A DNA stretch of 45,234 nt from Nonomuraea longispora. GTDB lineage: Bacteria > Actinomycetota > Actinomycetes > Streptosporangiales > Streptosporangiaceae. The DNA lies in assembly GCF_004348345.1 (NCBI RefSeq), contig NZ_SMJZ01000056.1, positions 1 through 45,234 of the forward strand, read 5' to 3'. Below the pieces are notes generated by a model, which was not told the DNA's origin, made no database searches, and saw only the letters and a program-made list of their open reading frames with translations. Position numbers and translations under genes: made by a program. Each line of letters begins with the position of its first letter. Positions within the stretch are counted from its first letter, which is position 1. Shown here in pieces: positions 8,233 to 16,751 of this stretch.

Positions 8233-8961
8233 TCACTTCGCCAGCGCCACCTGTGCCTGTGCCGTGACGGAGCGGCCGCGACCGCGCTCGCGCAGGATCG
8301 TCCTGAGCACCCGCCAGCCGTCGCGCAGCGCGTTCAGGTTGCTCTCGCCGTGGATGCGGGAGCGCTCGTGGCTGGGGACCTCGCGGATGACGAGGCCGGC
8401 CTGGGCGGCCCTGACGTTCATGAGGGTCTCGATCTCGAAGCCGTCGCAGTCGAGGTCGAGGGCGTCGAGGTGGCGGGTCCAGAAGGCGATGTAGCCGTAG
8501 CAGAGGTCGGTGTAGCGGGTGCCGTAAAGGAGGTTGGTCAGTCCGGTGAGGATCCTGTTGCCGAGGGAGCGGATCGGGCTGAGGTCGTCGGACCCGCCGC
8601 CGGGGGCGTACCGGGAACCCTTGGCGAAGTCGGCGCCGTTGACGAGCGTGGCGACGAACGAGCGGATCTCCCGGCCGTTGGTGGACCCGTCGGCGTCGAT
8701 CATGACGATGATGTCGCCCTGGGCGGCCTGGAAGCCCTCGATGAGGGCGTTGCCCTTGCCGCGCCGCGTCTGCGTGACGACCCGGAGGCCGGGGCGCGAC
8801 TCGCGCGCCACGGCGACGGTGTCGTCGGTCGAGTTGCCGTCGACAAGGATCACCTCGTCGATCCAGTCGGGCAGCGTGGCGAACACGTGGGGGAGGTTCT
8901 CCGCCTCGTTCATCGCGGGAACGATGACACTGACGCTGGCGGCGAAAGGCTGCTTGTCCAT
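8233..8961 (-). CDS. Family 2 glycosyltransferase (DPM1/DPG synthase-like)
   Basis: 242 residues. GT-A fold signature: VSVIVPAMNEAENL at about 10-23, EVILVDGNSTDDT at about 36-48, and the nucleotide-metal motif DADGST at about 88-93. These match polyprenyl-phosphate mannosyl/glucosyl transferases. No C-terminal membrane helices, so it is likely a soluble enzyme acting at the membrane face on a GDP- or UDP-sugar. ATG 8961 has GGGAGGA about 10 bases upstream. Sixty bp separate it from the kinase gene upstream; the same gene order lysS-kinase-GT2 suggests one transcription unit. Donor and acceptor unknown. Confidence 0.82.
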   Translation of the reverse strand: MDKQPFAASVSVIVPAMNEAENLPHVFATLPDWIDEVILVDGNSTDDTVAVARESRPGLRVVTQTRRGKGNALIEGFQAAQGDIIVMIDADGSTNGREIRSFVATLVNGADFAKGSRYAPGGGSDDLSPIRSLGNRILTGLTNLLYGTRYTDLCYGYIAFWTRHLDALDLDCDGFEIETLMNVRAAQAGLVIREVPSHERSRIHGESNLNALRDGWRVLRTILRERGRGRSVTAQAQVALAK

Positions 8962-9021
8962 GGCAGAAAAATCCTCCCTTTCACATGCAGTTCACTTGAC
9001 GATTCCTTGCATGGGCAGGAA

Positions 9022-9591
9022 TTAATGGGAATTGTCCTTTATTTCAGCCTCGCTCATCCGAGAAAGAATCTCGTTCACGGTTTCTTCCGGGCTCTGCGGC
9101 GACGTGTCGAGCCACAGGCCGAGGCGCGGTGTCTCGTCGCGCAGTGCGGCGTCGAGCTGGGCGATCGTCCATCCGCCCGCGTAGCCGCTCTTGCCGCGCG
9201 CCCGCTCGCGGCGCTCCACGGTGGCGGGGTCTGGAACGAGGACGACCACATGAAGAGGACGAGAACGGACCATTCTCGTAAACCGCTCCAAATTCCTACC
9301 AAGAATGACGTCCTGAACAATTGGCGTGAATCCGGCTTCGTAATACAGATCCGCCGTTTGTGCCGCGATACGGTAGCGCAGATCGAGTTGGCGCAGCGCT
9401 TCGTCCGGCGCCTCGGGCGTCATCTCGGCCCGGCCGCCGACCACCATGCGCCGGAACACGTCACCGCGTACGTGGGCCGAGCGCGGCAGCCGCTCCGCCA
9501 GGGCCTGCGCCACGGTGGACTTGCCGGCGGCCGAGATGCCGGTGATCAGGACGACCCCGCGCACGCGCCGCGGGACCCGGACGTCGTTCAT
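9022..9591 (-). CDS. P-loop small-molecule kinase (AAA_33 / chloramphenicol phosphotransferase-like)
   Basis: 189 residues. Walker A GISAAGKST at about 18-26, followed by RGDVFRRM (the D/R pair typical of adenylate- and gluconate-kinase-like folds), a helical lid rich in R and A, and VLVPDPATVERRERARGK in the nucleotide-sensing lid region. Family members phosphorylate small molecules; some are annotated chloramphenicol phosphotransferase-like. The ATG overlaps the lysS stop by four bases (ATGA), so it is translationally coupled to the synthetase, which hints at a role connected to lysyl-tRNA or lysine metabolism, but this is only context. Substrate unknown. Reading further upstream in this frame only runs antisense-like through lysS and is not coding. 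Confidence 0.78.
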   Translation of the reverse strand: MNDVRVPRRVRGVVLITGISAAGKSTVAQALAERLPRSAHVRGDVFRRMVVGGRAEMTPEAPDEALRQLDLRYRIAAQTADLYYEAGFTPIVQDVILGRNLERFTRMVRSRPLHVVVLVPDPATVERRERARGKSGYAGGWTIAQLDAALRDETPRLGLWLDTSPQSPEETVNEILSRMSEAEIKDNSH

Positions 9592-11189
9592 GCGCCGACG
9601 AGTTTGCGCACCCGGTCGGCGCCGACGGCCATCAGCAGCGTGGGCAGCCTCGGGCCGGTCTCGCGGCCGACCAGCAGCTTGTAGAGCAGGGCGAAGAAGG
9701 CCCGCTGCGCCGCCTTCAGCTCCGGCGTCGCCTTGGCGTCGGCCGGCAGCCCGGCCTGGACCTTCGGCACGCCGTACACCAGCGTGGTGAGGCCCTCGAT
9801 CGTCCAGGCGTCGAGGCCGTCGGCCAGCAGCCGCAGCGACTCGCGGGCGTCGGGGTCGAGCGAGTCGAGCAGCTCCTGGTCGGGGGTGCCGCGCACGCGG
9901 GTGCGCTGGTCGGCGGGCATGTGGTCGTCGACCCAGGTCTGCGCCTTGTCCAGGCGCGGGCGGGCGTCGTCGAGCGAGGCCACCGCGTCGAGGTCGCGCA
10001 GGATGCGCAGCGTCTGCCCGGCGTGCCCCGTCGTGATGTCGAGGACGGAGGCCAGTGTGCGGTAGGGGACCGGGTGCGTCGTGGCGGGCAGCGGGCCGGC
10101 GGCGGTGCCGACCGCGCGCTTGTACGCCGCCAGCTCGGCGGGCTGGGCCTGACCGGTGGCGACCTTGCGGCCCAGTGCGTCCCACTCGTCGTAGAGGCGC
10201 TGGATCTCCTGGTCGAAGGCGATCTTGAAGGACTGCTGGGGCTTGCGGCGGGCGTACAGCCAGCGCAACACCGGCGCCTCCATGATCTCCAGGGCGTCGG
10301 CCGGGGTCGGCACGTCGCCCTTGGAACTGCTCATCTTGGCCATGCCGGTGATGCCGACGAACGCGTACATGGGGCCGATCGGCTGCCTGCCGCCGAACAC
10401 CTCGCCCACGATCTGGCCGCCGACGACCCAGGCGGAGCCGGGGGAGTGGTGGTCGACCCCGGACGGCTCGAAAATCACGCCCTCGTGCGCCCAGCGCATC
10501 GGCCAGTCGACCTTCCACACCAGCTTGCCGTGGTCGTGCTCGGCCAGCCGGACCGTCTCGCCGAAGCCGCACTCGCAGGTGTAGGCCAGCTCGGTGGTCT
10601 CGTCGTCGTAGGCGGTGACCGTCGTCAGGTCGCGCTCGCACAGGTGGCAGTAGGGTTTGTACGGGAAATAGTCCTCGACCTGCTTCGATCGGTAGCGCGA
10701 CAGCACGGCGTCGATCGCCGACCGCTCACGCACCGCCCGCAGGATCTGCTCGCGGTAGGCGCCCGAGGTGTACTGCTCCGTCTGGCTGATGCCGTGGCAG
10801 TCGATGCCCAGTTCTTCGAGCGCTTCGTTCAGCGGCGCCTTGAAGTGCTCGGCCCAGTTGGCGTGCACGCTGCCGGGAGGGGCGGGAACGGAGGTCAGCG
10901 GCTTGCCGATGTGCTCGGTCCAGGACGGGTCGATGCCCGCGGGGACCCGGCGGAAGCGGTCGTAGTCGTCCCACGACAGCAGGTGCACGCAGTCGATGCC
11001 GCGCCGCCTGATCTCGTCGGCGACCAGGTGGGGAGTCATGACCTCGCGCAGGTTGCCCAGGTGGATCGGGCCTGACGGGCTCAACCCCGATGCGCAGACG
11101 ATCGGTTTGCCCGGAGCGCGTCTCTCCGCCTCGGAGATCACCTCGTCCGCGAACCTGGAGACCCAGTCGGTCTCGGCACTTTCCACCAT
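9588..11189 (-). CDS. lysS: Lysine--tRNA ligase, class I
   Basis: 533-residue class I lysyl-tRNA synthetase, the archaeal-type enzyme that charges tRNA-Lys and is unrelated to the class II LysRS of most bacteria. The HIGH-type motif is GPIHLGN at about 41-47 and the KMSKS-type motif is KMSSSKGD at about 287-294; a zinc-binding-like set (CHLCERD and CECGFGE) lies at about 180-220. The alpha-helix cage anticodon-binding domain makes up the C-terminus. Length is as expected. The ATG at 11189 lacks a ribosome binding site but follows an AAGAAT -10-like hexamer by six bases, so the mRNA may be leaderless. Whether a class II lysS exists elsewhere in this genome cannot be seen. Confidence 0.93.
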   Translation of the reverse strand: MVESAETDWVSRFADEVISEAERRAPGKPIVCASGLSPSGPIHLGNLREVMTPHLVADEIRRRGIDCVHLLSWDDYDRFRRVPAGIDPSWTEHIGKPLTSVPAPPGSVHANWAEHFKAPLNEALEELGIDCHGISQTEQYTSGAYREQILRAVRERSAIDAVLSRYRSKQVEDYFPYKPYCHLCERDLTTVTAYDDETTELAYTCECGFGETVRLAEHDHGKLVWKVDWPMRWAHEGVIFEPSGVDHHSPGSAWVVGGQIVGEVFGGRQPIGPMYAFVGITGMAKMSSSKGDVPTPADALEIMEAPVLRWLYARRKPQQSFKIAFDQEIQRLYDEWDALGRKVATGQAQPAELAAYKRAVGTAAGPLPATTHPVPYRTLASVLDITTGHAGQTLRILRDLDAVASLDDARPRLDKAQTWVDDHMPADQRTRVRGTPDQELLDSLDPDARESLRLLADGLDAWTIEGLTTLVYGVPKVQAGLPADAKATPELKAAQRAFFALLYKLLVGRETGPRLPTLLMAVGADRVRKLVGA

Positions 11190-11225
11190 CGCGCCATTCT
11201 TGCGGCTCGGGCCGGTTCAAGCCAA
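11190..11225 (-). promoter_or_regulatory. Candidate lysS promoter giving a leaderless mRNA
   Basis: Reading the minus strand: TTGGCT (11225-11220), 18-bp spacer, AAGAAT (11201-11196), then GGCGCG and the ATG of lysS. The -10 lies six bases from the start codon, as in leaderless actinobacterial transcripts. Both boxes are imperfect. No T-box leader fits in this short region. Confidence 0.35.
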
Positions 11226-11314
11226 CGCGATACTTGTCCGGTCCGTCTCGGTCGTCCGCTGCGCCGCTCGTCGGCCCACCTGACAACGCCCGCGGGCCGG
11301 GCCAGGGTGAAGGG

Positions 11315-11347
11315 GACGCCGCGGTCGTGCTCGCCGACCGCGGCGTC
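11315..11347 (-). terminator. Perfect 13-bp hairpin terminator of the xylA operon
   Basis: GACGCCGCGGTCG (11315-11327), seven-base loop, CGACCGCGGCGTC (11335-11347), with no mismatch. It begins 24 bases beyond the stop of the Gfo/Idh/MocA gene, the last gene of the minus-strand sugar operon. Very GC-rich stem and no T-run, as usual for actinobacterial terminators. It also insulates the lysS promoter. Confidence 0.75.
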
Positions 11348-11370
11348 GAACGATCACCAGGGCATGCGGA

Positions 11371-12474
11371 TCAGGACAGGGTGGCCGCGTGCGGATCCCA
11401 GTCTGCGGGAAGCGGCTCAGGTGCGGTCGTGGTGGAGGTGACGGGACGGAACTCCGAGGCCTCGCCGGACTGCGCGATCGCCGACATGAGTTCCAGCACG
11501 TGATAGGCCAGCTCGCCCGACGCCCGGTGCGGCGTGCCCGCGCGCAGCGACCTGGCCAGGTCCAGCACGCCGATGCCGCGGCTCACCGTGGTGCCCGACA
11601 CGGGCACCTCGCGCCAGTCCGTGTCGCGCAGGCCGCGCGCCAGCAGCGGACCCTCGAACGTGTTGGGATCGGGAAGCGACAGCGCTCCCTCCGTGCCGAT
11701 GACCTCGATCACCCTGCGGTTGACGGGCGAGTCGAAGCTGAAGGTCGCCGTCGCCGTGGCCGCGCCGGGGAAGTCCAGCAGGGCGTTGACGTGGGTGGGG
11801 ACGTCGACGGGGAAGACCGTGCCCTCCTTGGGCCCCGAGCCGACGACGCGCTGCTCGCGGGCCTTGCGCGTGCCGGCCGCGACCCGCTCGACCGGGCCGA
11901 GCAGGGACACGAGCGCGGTCAGGTAGTAGGGGCCGAGGTCGAACAGCGGGCCGCCGCCCGGCTGGTAGAAGAACTCGGGGTTGGGGTGCCACGACTCGGG
12001 GCCGAGGCTCTGCGTGGCCGCCGCGACGGCGACCGGCGTGCCGATGAGGCCCGAGCGCAGGGCGTGCAGGGCCGACTGGAGCCCGGCGCCCAGGAAGGTG
12101 TCGGGGGCGCAGCCGAGACGCAGGCTCCGGTTGGCGGCCTCTGCCACGACCTTCGCCCCCTCGTCCATGTCCATGGCGAAGGGCTTCTCGCCGTACACGT
12201 GCTTGCCGGCGCGCAGGGACTCCAGCGCGACGGCCGCGTGCGCGGACGGCACGGTCAGATTGACGACGATCTCCACCTCGGGCAGCGCGAGCGCCGTGGA
12301 GAGATCGCCGGAGACGGGTACGCCGTGCTCGCGGGCGACGGTCGCGGCCCGCTCGGCGTCGAGGTCCGCGACGGCGAGCACGCGCACGTCGGGGAAGGAG
12401 GTGAGGTTGCGGAGGTACTGGCCACTGATGACTCCGGCGCCGACGAGGGCGACGCCGACGGGGCCGTTACTCAA
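11371..12474 (-). CDS. Gfo/Idh/MocA-family sugar dehydrogenase
   Basis: 367 residues. N-terminal Rossmann fold with VALVGAGVISGQYL, conserved EKPFAMD (the EKP motif with the catalytic-region Lys) at about residue 96, and a C-terminal alpha/beta oxidoreductase domain with GGGPLFDLGPYYLTAL. The family oxidises or reduces sugars, inositols or aminosugars with NAD(P). The start is a TTG (12474) whose last bases overlap the stop of the upstream isomerase (TTGA) and which has GGAGAG just upstream. An upstream extension in this frame exists but overlaps the preceding gene and is rejected. Position behind xylA and a TIM-barrel isomerase points to sugar or inositol catabolism; substrate not predictable. 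Confidence 0.85.
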   Translation of the reverse strand: MSNGPVGVALVGAGVISGQYLRNLTSFPDVRVLAVADLDAERAATVAREHGVPVSGDLSTALALPEVEIVVNLTVPSAHAAVALESLRAGKHVYGEKPFAMDMDEGAKVVAEAANRSLRLGCAPDTFLGAGLQSALHALRSGLIGTPVAVAAATQSLGPESWHPNPEFFYQPGGGPLFDLGPYYLTALVSLLGPVERVAAGTRKAREQRVVGSGPKEGTVFPVDVPTHVNALLDFPGAATATATFSFDSPVNRRVIEVIGTEGALSLPDPNTFEGPLLARGLRDTDWREVPVSGTTVSRGIGVLDLARSLRAGTPHRASGELAYHVLELMSAIAQSGEASEFRPVTSTTTAPEPLPADWDPHAATLS

Positions 12475-13214
12475 AGGCTCTCCAAGGAGGTGAGATAGGC
12501 GTGACTGTCCGCCAGGGCGGCGAAGATGTCGGTGGCGCACTCGTCGAGCTCGACGACGCGCCAGGCGTCCGGGGCGGCGGCGAGGATCTCAGGCACGGGC
12601 ATGACGCCCCTGCCGACCGCGGTGTGCGGCTCTCCCTTGACCACCGGGCCGTCCTTGACGTGCAGCGCGATCACGCGCTCCCCGAGGCGGCCCAGCAGGG
12701 CGGGCACGTCGGCGCCGCCCACCGCCGCCCAGTAGGCGTCGATCTCCAGGAACACCTCGGGAGCCAGCCGGTCGGCCAGCACCTCGATGGCGTGCCGGCC
12801 GTCGATCTTCGGCTCCAGCTCCCACCAGTGGTTGTGGTAGCCGATCCGCATCCCGTGCCCGGCCGCCTGCTCGGCCAGGCCGTTCAGCAGGTCGGCCGCA
12901 CGGGCGACGCCGTCGGCGGTGGTGAACTCCTCGTGCGCGATGCCGGCGGGGACGATCACCAGGTCCGTACCGAGCGTGGCGACCGCGTCGAAGACCTCGG
13001 CGGGCTCCTGCCGGAGCAGGGCGCCCGCGTGCGTGCTCGACACGCTGAGCCCCAGGTCGTCGGCGACCTGGCGGAACCCCTTGGGGTCGGAGGTGGGATC
13101 GTACGGCTCGACCGCGGTGTAGCCGATCTCCGAGATCCGCCGTAGCACGTCGTCGCGGTCCGCGGTCAGCGGCTCCCTGACGGTGTAGAGCTGGACACTG
13201 ATGGGTCTGGTCAT
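12471..13214 (-). CDS. Sugar-phosphate isomerase/epimerase (xylose isomerase-like TIM barrel)
   Basis: 247 residues. An AP-endonuclease-2/IolE-like TIM barrel beginning [14 protein letters not shown]; metal-ligand regions are recognisable at [11 protein letters not shown] (about 127-137), EIDAYWA and ALHVKDGP, ending in [10 protein letters not shown]. The family isomerises or epimerises ketoses, or dehydrates inositol derivatives. ATG 13214 overlaps the xylA stop by four bases (ATGA), and its own stop overlaps the next gene's TTG, so three genes are translationally chained. Cytoplasmic. Often paired with Gfo/Idh/MocA dehydrogenases in 3-keto-sugar or inositol pathways, which fits this locus. 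Confidence 0.84.
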   Translation of the reverse strand: MTRPISVQLYTVREPLTADRDDVLRRISEIGYTAVEPYDPTSDPKGFRQVADDLGLSVSSTHAGALLRQEPAEVFDAVATLGTDLVIVPAGIAHEEFTTADGVARAADLLNGLAEQAAGHGMRIGYHNHWWELEPKIDGRHAIEVLADRLAPEVFLEIDAYWAAVGGADVPALLGRLGERVIALHVKDGPVVKGEPHTAVGRGVMPVPEILAAAPDAWRVVELDECATDIFAALADSHAYLTSLESL

Positions 13215-14362
13215 CCGCGTACCCCCATGAGGTGCTCGAGCGCGAGCTGGTTGAGCCGGGTGAAGTGGAAGCCGCGCCTGGCCGCGGCCTCGGGGTCGAA
13301 GTCGTCGCCCGCCAGGTCGGTCCACGTCTCACCGGCCGCGAGGGTGGGCTGGGCGAGCTCGTCCACGCGGGAGGCGCGCAGGGCCTCCCGCACCTCCGGG
13401 TCGGCCCGGTAGGCGCGGGACTTCTCCTTGAGGATCAGGTAGGTGCGCATGTTCGCCGCCGCCGACGCCCACACGTCCTCGGGGTCCTCGGTGCGCAGCG
13501 GCTTGTAGTCGAAGTGGCGGGGGCCGTCGTAGCCGCCGTTCTCCAGCAGGTCGACCAGGAAGAAGGCGCTCTTGAGGTCGCCGTGGCCGAAGATCAGGTC
13601 CTGGTCGTACTTCGGCCCGTGCTGGCCGTTGAGGTCGATGTGGAAGAGCTTGCCGTGCCACAGCGCCTGGGCGATGCCGTGCACGAAGTTGAGCCCGGCC
13701 ATCTGCTCGTGGCCGACCTCGGGGTTGAGGCCCACCATCTCCGGGTGCTCCAGCTCGTTGATCAGCGCCAGGGCGTGGCCGATCGTGGGCAGCAGGATGT
13801 CGCCGCGGGGCTCGTTGGGCTTGGGCTCCAGGGCGAAGCGCAGGTCGTAGCCGCGCTCCCGGACGTACGCGCAGAGCAGGTCCAGGCCCTCCTTGTAGCG
13901 CTCCATGGCCGCCCTGACGTCCTTGGCGGCGTCGGACTCGGCGCCCTCGCGCCCGCCCCAGCAGACGTACGTCTTCGCGCCCAGCGAGGCGGCCAGGTCG
14001 ATGTTGCGGATGACCTTGCGCAGGGCGTAGCGCCGTACGTCGCGGTCGTTGCTGGTGAACGCGCCGTCCTTGAAGACCGGGTGGGTGAAGAGGTTGGTGG
14101 TGGCCATCGGCACTTTCATGCCGGTCTCGTCGAGGGCCTTCCTGAACGCCGCGATGGCCTTGTCGCGGTCGGGTTCGACCGCGAGGAGGTCGTCGTCGTG
14201 GAAGGTGACGCCGTACGCGCCGAGCTCGGCCAGGCGGTGCACGCTCTCGACCGGGTCGAGCGGCGGCCTGGAGGCGTCGCCGAACGGGTCGCGGGCCTGC
14301 CACCCGACGGTCCAGAGGCCGAAGGTGAAGCGATCGTCGGGGGTGGGCGTGAATGCGGTCAT
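13211..14362 (-). CDS. xylA: Xylose isomerase
   Basis: 383-residue class I xylose isomerase, interconverting D-xylose and D-xylulose (and glucose/fructose), metal dependent and tetrameric. Family landmarks: FGLWTVGW near the N-terminus, VTFHDDDL with the catalytic His at about residue 54, [22 protein letters not shown] (metal Glu and Lys at about 181-183), [16 protein letters not shown] and FDYKP. Length is exactly that of the Streptomyces-type enzyme. The ATG has AAAGGACG upstream. First gene of a three-gene operon lacking xylulokinase; a divergent ROK repressor lies 56 bp away. Expression is likely sugar-induced through that regulator. Confidence 0.95.
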   Translation of the reverse strand: MTAFTPTPDDRFTFGLWTVGWQARDPFGDASRPPLDPVESVHRLAELGAYGVTFHDDDLLAVEPDRDKAIAAFRKALDETGMKVPMATTNLFTHPVFKDGAFTSNDRDVRRYALRKVIRNIDLAASLGAKTYVCWGGREGAESDAAKDVRAAMERYKEGLDLLCAYVRERGYDLRFALEPKPNEPRGDILLPTIGHALALINELEHPEMVGLNPEVGHEQMAGLNFVHGIAQALWHGKLFHIDLNGQHGPKYDQDLIFGHGDLKSAFFLVDLLENGGYDGPRHFDYKPLRTEDPEDVWASAAANMRTYLILKEKSRAYRADPEVREALRASRVDELAQPTLAAGETWTDLAGDDFDPEAAARRGFHFTRLNQLALEHLMGVRG

Positions 14363-14386
14363 GGTGCGTCCTTTTGGCCTTTAGTC

Positions 14387-14404
14387 CATAATCTGTACAT
14401 AATC
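14387..14404. promoter_or_regulatory. Tandem CATAATC repeats between xylA and the ROK gene
   Basis: Two copies of CATAATC, at 14387-14393 and 14398-14404, with an 11-bp period, so on the same DNA face. They fill the 56-bp divergent control region. The second copy could also be a -10 (CATAAT) for the ROK gene, with TTGGCC (14374-14379) as -35 and an 18-bp spacer. Probable operator for the ROK regulator, not proven. Confidence 0.45.
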
Positions 14405-14418
14405 CTGAGGAGGTGAGC

Positions 14419-15567
14419 ATGGTCGCGTCAAGAGGGGTCCGTCATGATTCCATGCGTGCCCGTAACCTGGCCGTAGTACTCGGGGAGATCCATCGGTCCG
14501 GCCCGCACACCCGCGCCGCGCTCGCCGAGCTGACCGGGCTCACCAAGACCACCGTGTCCAGCCTGGTCGCCGACCTGCTGGAAGCGGGGGTGGTGACCGA
14601 GCGCGGCGCCGTACGGGGCGGCGAGCGGGGACGGCCGGGCGTCGCCGTGAGTCTGAGCGGCCACCGGGTGGTCACGCTGGGGCTGGAGATCAACATCGAC
14701 TATCTGGCGGCGTGCGTGGTCGACCTGACCCGCACCGTACGCCTGCGCCGCACCCGCCCGGCCGACAACCGCAACTCCGACCCCGAGCACATCCTGCACC
14801 TGCTGCGCGACCTGGCCAAGGAGACCATCGCCGAGGCCGAGGCGGACGGGCTGCGGGTCATCGGCGCCGCGCTCGCCGTGCCCGGCACCGTCGAGGGCGA
14901 GACGCTGCGCAGCGCGCCGCACCTCGGATGGCGGGACGTACGGGTGGGCGACCTCGTCGACCTGCCGTTCGCCATCGACAACGAGGCCAACCTGGCGGCG
15001 CTCGGCGAGTTGTGGTTCGGCGCGCGGGAGACGGACTTCCTCTACGTCTCGGGCGAGATCGGCATCGGGGCCGGGCTCGTCGTGGCCGGCAGCCTGTTCA
15101 GGGGCACCTTCGGGCTGGCGGGCGAGCTGGGCCACGTGGTCGTCGTGCCCGACGGGCCCGCGTGCCGGTGCGGCGGCCGGGGCTGCCTGGAGGTCTACGC
15201 CGGGCAGGACACGCTGCTCGGGAAGCTGGACTCGGTCTCCGAGCTGGTGTCGCGGCTGGAGTCGGGCGACCGGCGGGCGCGGGAGACGTGCGAGCGGGCC
15301 GGGCACGCCCTCGGCGTGGCGCTCACCTCGGCCGTGCACCTGCTCGACCCGGGCATGATCGTGCTCGGCGGGGTCTTCGCGCCGGTGTTCCCCTGGCTGG
15401 AAGGGCCGGTGGCCGACGGGCTGGGGACCCGGCTGGCGCACATGCGCGGCGCCCCGCCCGCGCTGGTGGTCTCGGGGACCGGCCCGGACGCGGCGGTGCT
15501 GGGGGCCGCCGGGATGATTATCCAGCGCATCATCGCCGAACCCGCCGAGGTCCTGGGGCTTCAGTAG
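14419..15567 (+). CDS. ROK-family transcriptional repressor (XylR-type)
   Basis: 382 residues. N-terminal winged helix (residues about 15-70, with [17 protein letters not shown] as recognition region), then a sugar-kinase-fold ROK domain with the zinc signature [10 protein letters not shown] at about 255-264 and the glycine-rich [13 protein letters not shown] regulators of this layout repress sugar operons and release DNA on binding the sugar. Divergent to xylA, 56 bp apart, so xylose or a related sugar is the likely effector. ATG 14419 is preferred because a perfect AGGAGGT lies five bases upstream; a GTG two codons earlier is possible. Confidence 0.9.
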   Translation: MVASRGVRHDSMRARNLAVVLGEIHRSGPHTRAALAELTGLTKTTVSSLVADLLEAGVVTERGAVRGGERGRPGVAVSLSGHRVVTLGLEINIDYLAACVVDLTRTVRLRRTRPADNRNSDPEHILHLLRDLAKETIAEAEADGLRVIGAALAVPGTVEGETLRSAPHLGWRDVRVGDLVDLPFAIDNEANLAALGELWFGARETDFLYVSGEIGIGAGLVVAGSLFRGTFGLAGELGHVVVVPDGPACRCGGRGCLEVYAGQDTLLGKLDSVSELVSRLESGDRRARETCERAGHALGVALTSAVHLLDPGMIVLGGVFAPVFPWLEGPVADGLGTRLAHMRGAPPALVVSGTGPDAAVLGAAGMIIQRIIAEPAEVLGLQ

Positions 15568-15689
15568 TAGCCCTTCCTCCCGTCGAGCGGCTCGCGGATC
15601 GTGTCGAGGTGGCCGGCGTGCCTGGCGGTCTCCTCGACCATGTGGATCCCCTTCCAGCGCAGGTGGGACAGCACGCCGGCCACCGTCAT
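15561..15689 (-). pseudogene. DinB/DUF664-family remnant with internal deletion
   Basis: A 42-codon frame ending in a TGA that overlaps the stop of the ROK gene. Its C-terminal two thirds ([14 protein letters not shown], then IREPLDG) is the characteristic end of DinB/DUF664 metal-dependent proteins, normally about 160-180 residues. The first residues, [11 protein letters not shown], look like the N-terminal part of the same family, joined directly to the end. The most economical reading is that about 110 codons were deleted, joining at an LRW that occurs in both halves. Not expected to be functional. Confidence 0.6.
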
Positions 15690-15764
15690 GAGAGGCGAGG
15701 TGGTACGGCGACGTGTCACCGCTCATGGACCATGCCCAGCTGAACGACCTGCTCCCCTAGACGA

Positions 15765-16637
15765 TCACCCGGGGCGTTTGCGCATGACGAAGCCGGAATG
15801 GTGGAGTACGCCGTCGACCATTTGTCCGAAGGCCCAGAAGCCGGTGTCGTCGAGGTAGGTGACGCGGTCGTCGCGGGCCCAGTATCTGCCCGTGTAGGCG
15901 TCGGTCCGGCCGTGGCGGGTCTCGGTGTAGCGCCCGTCGGGGAGCAGGTGCTGTTCCAGCTCATGAGAGTCGTCGACCCAGACTCCGTGCCAGGTCCGGC
16001 GCTCTCCGGCGGAGGTGCCGGCGGGGTCGGTGGGCCGGCCTTGCCATGCTTGGACATGTCCGGATGTGGTGATGGCGAGCAGGTCGCGCGGCTGGATCAT
16101 CAGCATCTGCCTGATCTGGGACTCGCTGGCGCGCGCCCGCGTGACGGCGAAGGTGGCCGGGTTGCCGACGGTCAGGTCGTAGTGGCCGCGCTGGTGTGCG
16201 GGTTGTGCGCGTACCGCGGAGTCCACGAGCAGCGGGACAACGTACGCACCGTCCGCCTCGATCACCCGGGCCCCGGCCGGACGGGATGATCTTTCCTCGC
16301 GCGGGCCGACGTGGGTGATTCTTCCGTTCTCGGCCCACAACTCCCCGCGTACCGTCCGTGACGGTGTGACGTGGACGGTGGCGTCGGCGACCACCAACGC
16401 GCCGGGTCCTGCCATCGGCTGTGCTCCTTGTGCGGTCGTGCCGGCTACGGGGTGGCCGGTCACCTGCGGGTGTACGGCGTGGATGACGAGGCCGGCGGCC
16501 AGCGCGGCCGGCAGCAGGAGCCACCGTCGGCGGCCGGCCTTCGGCGCGGAGGTCGACACGGCGGAGGTCGACACGGCGGAGGTCGACACGGCGGAGGTCG
16601 ACACGGCGGAGGTCGACACAGTGGGCGCGTTGCTCAT
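15765..16637 (-). CDS. Atu4866-domain protein with N-terminal membrane anchor and hydrolase-like segment
   Basis: 290 residues. Starts MSNAPT, then five VSTSA repeats, a basic patch and a hydrophobic helix (about 38-58), so probably anchored with the rest outside. Residues about 80-150 (VVADATVHVTPSRTVRGELW, GRITHVGP, VIEADGAYVVP) resemble the small beta-sandwich at the start of metal-dependent amidohydrolases, without the TIM barrel. The C-terminal 80 residues, from GVWVDDSHELEQHLLPDGR to DDTGFWAFGQMVDGVLHHSG, match the Atu4866 family of unknown function. ATG 16637 has GGTGGAG upstream. Lies between two pseudogenes. Function unknown. Confidence 0.72.
   Translation of the reverse strand: MSNAPTVSTSAVSTSAVSTSAVSTSAVSTSAPKAGRRRWLLLPAALAAGLVIHAVHPQVTGHPVAGTTAQGAQPMAGPGALVVADATVHVTPSRTVRGELWAENGRITHVGPREERSSRPAGARVIEADGAYVVPLLVDSAVRAQPAHQRGHYDLTVGNPATFAVTRARASESQIRQMLMIQPRDLLAITTSGHVQAWQGRPTDPAGTSAGERRTWHGVWVDDSHELEQHLLPDGRYTETRHGRTDAYTGRYWARDDRVTYLDDTGFWAFGQMVDGVLHHSGFVMRKRPG
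16546..16620. repeat. Five tandem copies of a 15-bp repeat inside the Atu4866-family gene
   Basis: The unit GCGGAGGTCGACACG occurs five times in a row without interruption; only the last copy differs, by one base at its end. On the coding (minus) strand it encodes five VSTSA pentapeptides. Exact identity at the DNA level, including wobble bases, points to recent slippage expansion. Confidence 0.95.
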
Positions 16638-16751
16638 GCGCTCCACCTTCGGCCGGGGCGGTGCGCGGGAGAAGGCCGCGGTCCTCCTGGGAACGCCGCA
16701 CCCAGCCTCCGCGTCGGCTCGACCGTAGACGGACAGGCCCATCGTTCCTGC

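Noticed and set aside
9022..10641. Long fusion of the P-loop kinase with an upstream Arg-rich region
   Set aside because: Upstream part overlaps lysS out of frame; the ATG at 9591 gives the normal kinase.
11190..11314. T-box leader for lysS
   Set aside because: Too short, no specifier stem or T-box sequence, and the start appears leaderless.
15716..16057. Pro/Thr/Ser-rich minus-strand reading frame
   Set aside because: Antiphase shadow of the Atu4866-family gene with low-complexity composition only.
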